From a virus, in the IMG/VR virus record IMGVR_UViG_3300037358_000021, positions 1 through 22,737 of that record: a stretch of DNA of 22,737 nt. One strand, 5' to 3'. Positions 12,991 through 18,645 of the stretch are shown here, one piece after another. Both the position numbers and the translations under genes were made by a program. Every line of letters begins with the position of its first letter. Position 1 is the first letter of the stretch. The notes under the pieces were generated by a model. That model worked only from the letters and a program-made list of their open reading frames with translations. It was not told the origin of the DNA and did not search any database.

Positions 12991-13337
12991 ATATTCGATG
13001 CCCAAGTTAGAATGGAATAATAAAATTTAGGAAGCGGACTGATTTCAATGTAGAATTCATTTCCTTGCGAAGCTGCAGCTTGGAGGGTGTATTGTTGAGC
13101 ATCCTTCACGGAAGAAAATGCATAGGTGCTGTTGGCGTTGATTAGCGCATCCACCTGATACATCGCGGCACCAGAACCATCGGGCGCGGTTCCTGCAAAT
13201 GACTTACTGAAATAAGTCATAGGAAACTGAACATTGTTCACGCCGCTTGTGTTACTGGCATTTATCTGCGCGTTAATCTGGGCTTGCGCCGGTGCGTTGA
13301 ATGTTTGCGTGGGGTAGACGGAGGTTTGGTTGATCAT
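12987..13337 (-). CDS. Virion-associated protein, paralog of the preceding gene
   Basis: 116 residues, ATG at 13337 four bases after the upstream stop. The N-terminal half is Asn/Gln/Ala-rich (FNAPAQAQINAQINASNTSG). The second half carries GTAPDGSGAAMYQVDALINA near residues 48-67 and a KDAQQYTLQAAASQGNEFY segment near 78-96. These align with GAAPDSSGKTMIQFEALVNN and KDAQVALLGVAESWGFANY of the upstream gene, so the two are tandem paralogs. They are low in charge, like beta-structured virion proteins. No fold is assigned with certainty. Confidence 0.58.
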   Translation of the reverse strand: MINQTSVYPTQTFNAPAQAQINAQINASNTSGVNNVQFPMTYFSKSFAGTAPDGSGAAMYQVDALINANSTYAFSSVKDAQQYTLQAAASQGNEFYIEISPLPKFYYSILTWASNI

Positions 13338-13341
13338 TTTT

Positions 13342-13728
13342 CTACCAGGCTAATATTGCACAATTGGCGGAGGTTGTATTAGTGGATAAGGCATAGTTGG
13401 CAAATCCCCAAGATTCTGCAACACCCAGGAGAGCCACCTGGGCATCTTTCTGAGTAGGATATCCTGTAGCAGTGTTATTGACTAGGGCTTCAAACTGAAT
13501 CATCGTTTTGCCAGAACTATCAGGAGCCGCACCTGCGTTTACCTGAATATTAATTCTAGGAGTAGTGGAATTCAAGATCTGCGTACCATTACCGATGACC
13601 GTATTAGTGCCAGCTGCAACATTCGTTGTAATAGTGGATGTAGACACCGCAAGGCCGCTCGGAGTATAAAGTACAGCCGGATTGATTGACACAACATTGC
13701 CGCTTCCGCTTCCTACGCCTAGTGTCAT
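13342..13728 (-). CDS. Virion-associated protein, first of a tandem pair
   Basis: 128 residues, ATG at 13728 one base after the upstream TGA. A Ser/Thr/Val/Asn-rich N-terminal region (about 1-60, for example GVGSGSGNVVSINPAVLYTP) is followed by RINIQVNAGAAPDSSGKTMI near 58-77 and a KDAQVALLG helix near 94. It ends TTSANCAILAW without the shared basic tag. It is a clear paralog of the next gene, with a longer N-terminal beta region. The role is probably structural, by composition and context only. Confidence 0.58.
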   Translation of the reverse strand: MTLGVGSGSGNVVSINPAVLYTPSGLAVSTSTITTNVAAGTNTVIGNGTQILNSTTPRINIQVNAGAAPDSSGKTMIQFEALVNNTATGYPTQKDAQVALLGVAESWGFANYALSTNTTSANCAILAW

Positions 13729-13729
13729 G

Positions 13730-14002
13730 TCAGCCGCCCCATTCTGGTTTCTGGTGTTCTTTTATAGAATATTGTCCAGATTTATATCCGCGAGCTTCAG
13801 CATATTCTCTGGCGTCTTTTTCTGATTTAAATTTTCCACGATTTGTGTATGATCCCCCACCTTGTGAATCAGTATGAAGTTCATGATTAAATGATTCTTC
13901 GGCACGCTCAGCGCGAGTAGGAAACCCAGCAGCTTTACGCCTCTTGTCCAATTCTCTTTCTATATTTTCTGTTGAGTCAACAGGATAAATTAAATCACTC
14001 AT
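13730..14002 (-). CDS. Small protein ending in the KEHQKPEWGG tag
   Basis: 90 residues, ATG at 14002 five bases downstream of the previous stop. It includes a charged helix (ENIERELDKRRKAAGFPTRA near residues 13-32) and a compact C-terminal unit GKFKSEKDAREYAEARGYKS near 56-75 that looks like a small alpha/beta module of the SPOR-like kind (inference). It closes with QYSIKEHQKPEWGG. The tag codons are nearly identical in DNA to those of the genes at 14007 and 15268. No signal peptide is seen. Role unknown; the shared tag suggests a common partner. Confidence 0.6.
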   Translation of the reverse strand: MSDLIYPVDSTENIERELDKRRKAAGFPTRAERAEESFNHELHTDSQGGGSYTNRGKFKSEKDAREYAEARGYKSGQYSIKEHQKPEWGG

Positions 14003-14006
14003 CTAC

Positions 14007-14246
14007 TTATCCACCCCATTCTGGTTTTTGGTGTTCTTTGATAAAATCAGCGCCAAGAGGTTTTGAATTATGTTCATCCTCACGCGCCTGATGTTCTTTC
14101 ATTTGACGCTTGGCCTCTTTATACAATTTCTCATTTACTGGAACACCGGCCCAAGCAGACTTGGCGTTTGATTTTTCCTCAGGTGTTTTAGCATTTTGAT
14201 TTGCTCGAAGAACAGATTTTATATGGCCAAGATGATCATATGACAT
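14007..14246 (-). CDS. Small helical protein ending in the KEHQKPEWGG tag
   Basis: 79 residues, ATG at 14246 five bases after the upstream stop. The body is helical and charged (HIKSVLRANQNAKTPEEKSN near 8-27, LYKEAKRQMKEHQAREDEHN near 41-60), and an internal MKEHQ precedes the final DFIKEHQKPEWGG. The last 28 coding bases are identical to those of the gene at 15268, while the bodies are unrelated. This points to exchange of tags by recombination. Function unknown. Confidence 0.6.
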   Translation of the reverse strand: MSYDHLGHIKSVLRANQNAKTPEEKSNAKSAWAGVPVNEKLYKEAKRQMKEHQAREDEHNSKPLGADFIKEHQKPEWGG

Positions 14247-14251
14247 ATGTG

Positions 14252-14491
14252 CTACTTCACCTTCCTACAATCGCCATACTTCGGATCCACGCTTCCTTTT
14301 CCACCCAAGCGCAATTCTTCTGCGGCCAGGTGCGCAGGATCACGTTCGCGCGATTCTCCAGAAAGAATCTTGCCGGTTTCTTTATAGTTCTCATTCAGCG
14401 GTGTGCGCGAATACTTATCGTTATCATGGGAATATGCGAGACCTTCTGGGGCATCCGTCATCTCGGTGAGCGCATTAGGATTCTGAGTCAT
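14252..14491 (-). CDS. Small protein ending GKGSVDPKYGDCRKVK
   Basis: 79 residues, ATG at 14491 five bases after the upstream stop. It starts MTQNPNALTEMTDAPEGLAY, has a polar centre, then AAEELRLGGKGSVDPKYGD. The ending matches AAEELRHEGKGSSDPMYNNS of the gene at 15048 and more loosely the DPxYxxQQKNK tails. It is therefore a divergent form of the second shared tail, with the helix before it conserved too. No catalytic motif is visible. Confidence 0.58.
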   Translation of the reverse strand: MTQNPNALTEMTDAPEGLAYSHDNDKYSRTPLNENYKETGKILSGESRERDPAHLAAEELRLGGKGSVDPKYGDCRKVK

Positions 14492-14496
14492 ATATT

Positions 14497-14709
14497 TTAT
14501 TTCTTTTTCATATTTTCTAATGCATTATTGTACCCTCTATGATACTCGGGATGAAATTTTTCACCTGTTTCTTCTGTGTAATCCTTGGGATCCCAAGGAT
14601 TACCTGGATCTTGCCTAGCTCCCGTTCGATATCCTTTTTTATATTCCCGCTGGTACTCAGATTTTTCATGTTCTTTCTGCTGCCACTCAGGCTTTTCATG
14701 TTCTTTCAT
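14497..14709 (-). CDS. RMF/CrpP-like small protein with duplicated KEHEKPEW tag at its N-terminus
   Basis: 70 residues, ATG at 14709 sharing one base with the upstream stop (TAATG). Unlike its relatives the tag stands at the start and twice: MKEHEKPEW then QKEHEKSEY. The rest has the pattern YxxGYxTGxxxDPGNPWDP followed by a second HPEYHRGYNNA, which resembles the Rmf/CrpP type of small proteins (paired aromatic-x-x-Gly-aromatic motifs around an Asn-Pro-Trp core). Family members bind ribosomes or modify antibiotics; for phage copies no role is established that I know of. The resemblance is by eye. Confidence 0.5.
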   Translation of the reverse strand: MKEHEKPEWQQKEHEKSEYQREYKKGYRTGARQDPGNPWDPKDYTEETGEKFHPEYHRGYNNALENMKKK

Positions 14710-14858
14710 TAGTCTTCTCCAATTCTCTCGTTATAGTTTTTATCATCCTGAACAACCTGTTCAGGCGAACGTGTCTCTGCCCCTGGGAATCCACAATATT
14801 TACAAGGTGTAAAATCCCATTGACTTTCGCAAGCATCGCAACGTGAACAGCGTGCCAT
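14709..14858 (-). CDS. 49-residue zinc-ribbon protein
   Basis: ATG at 14858 overlaps the upstream TAA by one base, and the stop shares a base with the next ATG. Cysteines at positions 4, 7, 10, 19 and 22 give CxxC...CxxC knuckles (MARCSRCDACESQWDFTPCK, then YCGFPG), consistent with one bound zinc. The C-terminal half (about 27-49) is acidic and probably flexible. Such ribbons often mediate protein or nucleic-acid contacts. It has neither shared tag. Confidence 0.62.
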   Translation of the reverse strand: MARCSRCDACESQWDFTPCKYCGFPGAETRSPEQVVQDDKNYNERIGED

Positions 14859-15046
14859 TATTTATTCTTCTGTTGATGCCTATAATAAGGATCCTCTGAT
14901 TTCTGATGTTCTTTTAATCCACTGTAAAATTCTTTAGTCATTTTATCAAGGCCTTCTACTTTAGTGCCTTTATCGGGAAGAGAATTTCTTTTACTTTTTG
15001 CTAATTCCTCATCAAACCATTTTCCATAATCTGCCCTATTTCCCAT
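14858..15046 (-). CDS. Small protein ending in the fused tag KEHQKSEDPYYRHQQKNK
   Basis: 62 residues. ATG at 15046 is chosen because it lies one base after the upstream TGA; a longer frame to 15217 would be fully buried in the previous gene. The body is DYGKWFDEELAKSKRNSLPD and KVEGLDKMTKEFYSG. The ending joins both array signatures without a linker: KEHQKSE directly followed by DPYYRHQQKNK. This makes it the best evidence that the two tails belong to one functional system. No other domain is recognised. Confidence 0.6.
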   Translation of the reverse strand: MGNRADYGKWFDEELAKSKRNSLPDKGTKVEGLDKMTKEFYSGLKEHQKSEDPYYRHQQKNK

Positions 15047-15047
15047 A

Positions 15048-15266
15048 TCATTTATCCTTCTTACTATTGTTATACATCGGATCACTTGATCCCTTCCCCT
15101 CATGGCGAAGTTCTTCGGCAGCGGCGACGATTTTGGATTGTTGGGTGGTGGAGGGTTTGCGACCTTCATACTTAAAGGTCTCAAGTGGATCGCCACTTTT
15201 ATTTTTTGTTGCCTCAAAATGTTTTTGATATGCTTTATATTCGTGCCTTGTTTTAAACATCGTCAT
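15048..15266 (-). CDS. Small basic protein ending GKGSSDPMYNNSKKDK
   Basis: 72 residues from ATG at 15266, five bases after a GGTGG site and overlapping the previous gene only at its stop region; a GTG at 15275 is also possible. It reads MTMFKTRHEYKAYQKHFEAT, a Lys/Thr-rich middle, then IVAAAEELRHEGKGSSDPMY. The ending is the second shared tail in a variant closest to the gene at 14252. Soluble; role unknown. Confidence 0.58.
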   Translation of the reverse strand: MTMFKTRHEYKAYQKHFEATKNKSGDPLETFKYEGRKPSTTQQSKIVAAAEELRHEGKGSSDPMYNNSKKDK

Positions 15267-15267
15267 A

Positions 15268-15468
15268 TCATCCACCCCATTCTGGTTTTTGGTGTTCTTG
15301 AATATGCTCGCGTCTTATTTTTCTCGTAGTTGCATCTTGATTCTCCGCATATTCGCGACGCTTCTTTTTATTTTCCTCGGAATTAATACCATCAGAATCA
15401 TATTTGCCCATTGAATTGTCATTGTAGAGTTTTGTATTTATTTTGTTCATCGGAATTGGTTTTGACAT
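15268..15468 (-). CDS. Small charged protein ending in the KEHQKPEWGG-type tag
   Basis: 66 residues, ATG at 15468 one base after the stop of a 22-codon ORF. It starts MSKPIPMNKINTKLYNDNSM and has a strongly charged helix EENKKKRREYAENQDATTRK near 31-50 before the final EHIQEHQKPEWGG. The final 28 coding bases are identical to the tag of the gene at 14007. Together with the 22-codon ORF it opens the array downstream of the portal. No domain is recognised. Confidence 0.6.
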   Translation of the reverse strand: MSKPIPMNKINTKLYNDNSMGKYDSDGINSEENKKKRREYAENQDATTRKIRREHIQEHQKPEWGG

Positions 15469-15469
15469 A

Positions 15470-15538
15470 CTATCCCCTATACTTCCCTTCCAGCTTTGTA
15501 CTTGCTAGAAGCATGTTTATGAATTTGCGGAATTTCAT
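15470..15538 (-). CDS. 22-codon ORF between portal and small-gene array (doubtful)
   Basis: ATG at 15538 has AAGGTG 5 bases upstream and the ORF ends one base before the next start, the spacing typical of this operon. It reads MKFRKFINMLLASTKLEGKY plus Arg-Gly. The -1 frame over the same bases gives IHKHASSKYKAGREV with a stop almost at the same place but no start codon. One reading may be the remnant of a once longer gene. Confidence 0.35.
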   Translation of the reverse strand: MKFRKFINMLLASTKLEGKYRG

Positions 15539-15589
15539 CTTATCACCTTAATATATTTTACAACAAAAGACAACTACAATCTATTCACT

Positions 15590-17806
15590 TTATTGTCCAG
15601 GTCCAGCGCCCACAGTCGGTCCCGCGCCAACCTCTGGTCCTGGCTGATTTTTAGCAGCGCCCGGAGAAGGTGATTGACTGCCTTCCGTCGCGGTGGGCGT
15701 TTGACCACCTGGATTTTCTGGCACATTTTCGTCTTCCGCAAGTTCGCCAGCGGAGGCCGCTTCTACCGGCGCGAGGGAGGCTTTATGTTCCTCTTTCATG
15801 AGGTCATGCAGCATCATCGCAGTATCTTTAGGATTGATCTGTTCTTTGATCAGCACAGAGATGCGCTTCGTGATCGCTTCGTAAACATCGATATCTTTTT
15901 GTTGGTCTTTGGCCTTCAACCGGAGACGTTCCTCACCAAGTTCCTGTGCCATTGTCGCAAGCATCTTCTGCGTCTGGACTAATTGCATTTGCAATTCCTG
16001 AACAGCCGGAGGAATACCTTCACCCTTCGCCTGTGGCGGAACCATACGTTCGAGACGCTCAGCAATTTCCATCGCCATCGGGAAGTCAGCGGCTTTGAAA
16101 AGTAAGTCGCCGATCACCGCACCCCACTGAGGAGCACTTGTCAATATTTGCGTGATGGCATTAAATGCTTCTTGACGACGAGTAGCATACGCCGGTCCAA
16201 CATCAGCTTCTACATCATAGCGACCAATATTGGGGTTGAAAATTCCCGCAATGATATCTGTTTCTTCAGCCTTGTGTTCTTGGAACGCGGCATTCGCCTT
16301 CGGATCCAATTGAACATGCTTCTCTTCACCATCTTCGCCCATAATGCGAAGAATACGAGGTGTGTCATATATCTTGGGAATCAAATCAATTAGAATCTTC
16401 CCAGTGCCGCGAATGGCGATGGCAAGATTGTCGATAAAATGATAGGTGCTATTGTCGCCCTTACGTTGACGTTCCTGAATCGCGACGCCACTTCTTTCAT
16501 TGGACTTCTCGCCGAAGTTCGCCTCAACTTGTCCACTCACCATCTGCATTTCTGTCTGGGCGAGTTTCAATCCCTCAATGTACGCAGTCGCCATAACAGG
16601 CGGCGCAGCGCGTTCCGGCGCGGGAATTGGATTCCCATCATCGTCAACTGAATTATATGGCAGTACGGAATGATTTACTGTATTCGCAGTTTCCCAGTAG
16701 CCTTCAAGATTTTCGATTGCTTTTGCAGGTGCAATGAAGGGAGTTTTACTTTGGAGGGCGACGTGTTCGACAGCGCTGCTGCTCCAATAATTATACATCC
16801 GTTGTGGATCACGGAGTGCTCTGGTGTGGCCTTTGCGGTCAAGTTCTCCATTAATGATTGTTTCTTCACCGATCACCCTCATAATAGGAATATATTCGCC
16901 AGCCCAGTCGCGGCGTTCGGCGATTTCATCGCCAATGATCAAGTACCATTCAACTTTCCAAGTATTGATCTCACGCACTTTAGTGGAGGGATTATCGATG
17001 ACTTGATCGATAATCTCTTTAGGAATTCTCCCGGCCTTGATCATCTGCGCTTGACCAGTGCGTGGATCAGTGAACGAAATTAGTTTATCCGTATCCGGCA
17101 CGCGACGATAATATTCTGCGATGCGAACATGTTCTTTATCAACCCAACCGTCGGCATTTCCTAGCGCAGCACGCGCCCATCTATCACGGAACTTCGGATA
17201 AGCCACACGGAATTCATCCTTCGGCATATCATCAAAGATAAAACCAAACCTGGCATCGAGACCGTCGACCTCATTTATATCTGGGTCGATGAACACCGTG
17301 AGAGGATCTTTTATCCTGCGGATAAAAATTTCCTGGTCGAAGTTATCGTTGCCCAGGTAATCCGTGACTACGCGCCAATACCCGATTCCGCCAGCCACCT
17401 GAAAAGAAGTGGCAGTGTCGTAGGCGACTGTGGCATTGCTGATATATTCTATATGACGAAATATGCCCTCATAAACTTGAGATGCTTCATAGGTCGCACC
17501 GTTCCCAACAGGATTGACTTTGCAACGTGGCTTATTCTGTTTGCAGTCATTGATGATCTGCAAATTATGTTGACGCGTTTTATTAATGGTGAGACAGGGA
17601 CGCTCGTCGATATCACGATTACGCCGAACTTCATTCGGCCATTGATAGCCGTTGTCGGAATCCGCATTCGCGAACTTTATATCTTCGAGAAATAACTTCC
17701 GTGCGCGACTTTCCCACTCTTCACATTGCTTGAATCGACGTTTAGCTTCCGCGATAATTTTATCATCGCCTGTGAGTAGCTCCTCACTCGCAATATCGTT
17801 CGCCAT
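15590..17806 (-). CDS. Portal protein, P22 gp1-like
   Basis: 738 residues, close to the 725 of P22 gp1. ATG at 17806 shares a base with the preceding stop (TAATG). Characteristic segments: an N-terminal acidic/basic helix with AKRRFKQCEEWESRARKLFL near residues 21-40, WPNEVRRNRDIDERPCLTIN near 56-75 followed by KTRQHNLQIINDCKQNKP, IKDPLTVFIDPDINEVDGLD near 165-184, a long helical stem region (about 420-560), and a coiled-coil segment around 600-650 (VQELQMQLVQTQKMLATMAQ). The last 60 residues are Pro/Gly/Ala-rich. The dodecameric ring at one capsid vertex is the DNA entry channel and binds terminase, the gp4-like adaptor and scaffold. Position between terminase and scaffold agrees. Confidence 0.92.
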   Translation of the reverse strand: MANDIASEELLTGDDKIIAEAKRRFKQCEEWESRARKLFLEDIKFANADSDNGYQWPNEVRRNRDIDERPCLTINKTRQHNLQIINDCKQNKPRCKVNPVGNGATYEASQVYEGIFRHIEYISNATVAYDTATSFQVAGGIGYWRVVTDYLGNDNFDQEIFIRRIKDPLTVFIDPDINEVDGLDARFGFIFDDMPKDEFRVAYPKFRDRWARAALGNADGWVDKEHVRIAEYYRRVPDTDKLISFTDPRTGQAQMIKAGRIPKEIIDQVIDNPSTKVREINTWKVEWYLIIGDEIAERRDWAGEYIPIMRVIGEETIINGELDRKGHTRALRDPQRMYNYWSSSAVEHVALQSKTPFIAPAKAIENLEGYWETANTVNHSVLPYNSVDDDGNPIPAPERAAPPVMATAYIEGLKLAQTEMQMVSGQVEANFGEKSNERSGVAIQERQRKGDNSTYHFIDNLAIAIRGTGKILIDLIPKIYDTPRILRIMGEDGEEKHVQLDPKANAAFQEHKAEETDIIAGIFNPNIGRYDVEADVGPAYATRRQEAFNAITQILTSAPQWGAVIGDLLFKAADFPMAMEIAERLERMVPPQAKGEGIPPAVQELQMQLVQTQKMLATMAQELGEERLRLKAKDQQKDIDVYEAITKRISVLIKEQINPKDTAMMLHDLMKEEHKASLAPVEAASAGELAEDENVPENPGGQTPTATEGSQSPSPGAAKNQPGPEVGAGPTVGAGPGQ

Positions 17807-18006
17807 TAATATTCAAATATGCGGTGGTGTGGGAGACCGTCCCGCACCGCTGACGAAAGACAATCTCTTATGACGCTTTGGGTTTCTGTAAAAGTTACTT
17901 GAAACATTTCTGCTTCAGGAATTCTATTTTCTATAGCATCGATAACTGAGAAGCTAACAAGTCTCCCAAAAGAATCTCTTGTAAGGGATTCATTGGAGAA
18001 TGTCAT
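17806..18006 (-). CDS. Unknown 66-residue protein before the portal
   Basis: ATG at 18006 lies two bases after the upstream stop, and its TAA overlaps the portal ATG. It begins MTFSNESLTRDSFGRLVSFS, then VIDAIENRIPEAEMFQVTFT, and ends RDGLPHHRIFEY. No motif is recognised. Tight coupling with the portal suggests co-expression. The composition is that of an ordinary soluble alpha/beta protein. Confidence 0.55.
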   Translation of the reverse strand: MTFSNESLTRDSFGRLVSFSVIDAIENRIPEAEMFQVTFTETQSVIRDCLSSAVRDGLPHHRIFEY

Positions 18007-18008
18007 TG

Positions 18009-18167
18009 TCAGGATTTTCTACCTGATCGGCGTTTAACGCTATAGGCAATGGCTGCAGCCTGCTTAACAGCTTTCGCTGGACTTTTACCTTTTGCTTTTA
18101 GTGCATCAACTTCAGTTAGCATATTGCGCTGAAAAACTTTTTTGGATTTGCCCTTTTCCAATGGCAT
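18009..18167 (-). CDS. Small basic phage protein (MPLxKGxSKK type)
   Basis: 52 residues from ATG at 18167, one base after the upstream stop; a longer frame to 18203 would overlap that gene. The start MPLEKGKSKKVFQRNM and the end SPAKAVKQAAAIAYSVKRRS match a widespread type of tiny phage protein that begins MPLxKGxSKKxxxxN and ends xKQAxAIAxSxxRK. Its function is not known to me. About one quarter of residues are Lys or Arg, so nucleic-acid contact is likely. Confidence 0.68.
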   Translation of the reverse strand: MPLEKGKSKKVFQRNMLTEVDALKAKGKSPAKAVKQAAAIAYSVKRRSGRKS

Positions 18168-18168
18168 A

Positions 18169-18279
18169 TTACTTCTTGGCCTTCTTTTTAAACGGCACGA
18201 CAAACTTTGCCTTTACCGCTGGTGCTTTCGCTTTCACGCTGGGTGATTTGGCTTTCACGGAAACTTTTAATTTAGCCAC
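18169..18279 (-). CDS. 36-residue Lys/Ala-rich basic peptide with VKAK repeats
   Basis: GTG start at 18279 overlaps the end of the upstream gene by 8 bases, with an AGGAG site 8 bases before it. The peptide is MAKLKVSVKAKSPSVKAKAP followed by AVKAKFVVPFKKKAKK: three VKAK units and a Lys-rich tail, similar to histone-tail or H1-like sequences. It contains no acidic residue. DNA or RNA binding, perhaps inside the head, is an inference. It is easily missed because of its length. Confidence 0.55.
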   Translation of the reverse strand: MAKLKVSVKAKSPSVKAKAPAVKAKFVVPFKKKAKK

Positions 18280-18436
18280 TTGATGCTCTCCTGTTAACGG
18301 TTGTTATTTTCTTCAATGCTGCCCATGCATCATTGACCTTCTGCGTTGCGCGTTGAATTTCTTCATCGCTTGCATTTTCTTTAATTCTTTTTTCCAGCAT
18401 GTATTTTGCTGTTCGATAGTCGTTCTTAGGATCCAC
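18272..18436 (-). CDS. Small helical protein between terminase and portal
   Basis: 54 residues from GTG at 18436, chosen because CAGGGA precedes it; a TTG at 18460 would add eight residues but overlap the upstream gene more. It is almost wholly helical: DYRTAKYMLEKRIKENASDE near residues 6-25, then IQRATQKVNDAWAALKKITT. A short two-helix coiled coil is likely. It overlaps both neighbours by about 10 bases. No function is recognised. Confidence 0.52.
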   Translation of the reverse strand: MDPKNDYRTAKYMLEKRIKENASDEEIQRATQKVNDAWAALKKITTVNRRASSG

Positions 18437-18644
18437 TATTTCCCTGTTGGTTTGTAGCAATCACCAGCGCCCAATGCCCGGAGAGTGTCCGTTGTTCTTG
18501 GACATCCCTAATTTCTGGCCGACCCAAATTATTTCCTGGTTCACCAAAAGACTGCTCTCCAGCGGGATTCATTTTCGCCATGTAGGGATCCATTCCATCA
18601 GGCTCACTATCGCCAATGGAATCTGGTGTTTCTTCATCTGCCAT
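18426..18644 (-). CDS. Unknown acidic protein after the large terminase
   Basis: 72 residues, ATG at 18644 one base after the terminase stop. The first half is acidic and Pro/Gly-rich (MADEETPDSIGDSEPDGMDP), the second half reads RPEIRDVQEQRTLSGHWALV. Probably partly disordered. Its position suggests co-expression with terminase; no role can be given. Confidence 0.52.
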   Translation of the reverse strand: MADEETPDSIGDSEPDGMDPYMAKMNPAGEQSFGEPGNNLGRPEIRDVQEQRTLSGHWALVIATNQQGNSGS

Positions 18645-18645
18645 A

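Noticed and set aside
14858-15217. 119-codon version of the KEHQKSE/QQKNK gene
   Set aside because: The extra 57 codons lie inside the previous gene in another frame; the ATG at 15046 has the usual coupling.
11598-15468. CRISPR-like or tandem-repeat array
   Set aside because: The repeats are coding, unevenly spaced and in the same frame at gene ends; there is no repeat-spacer pattern.
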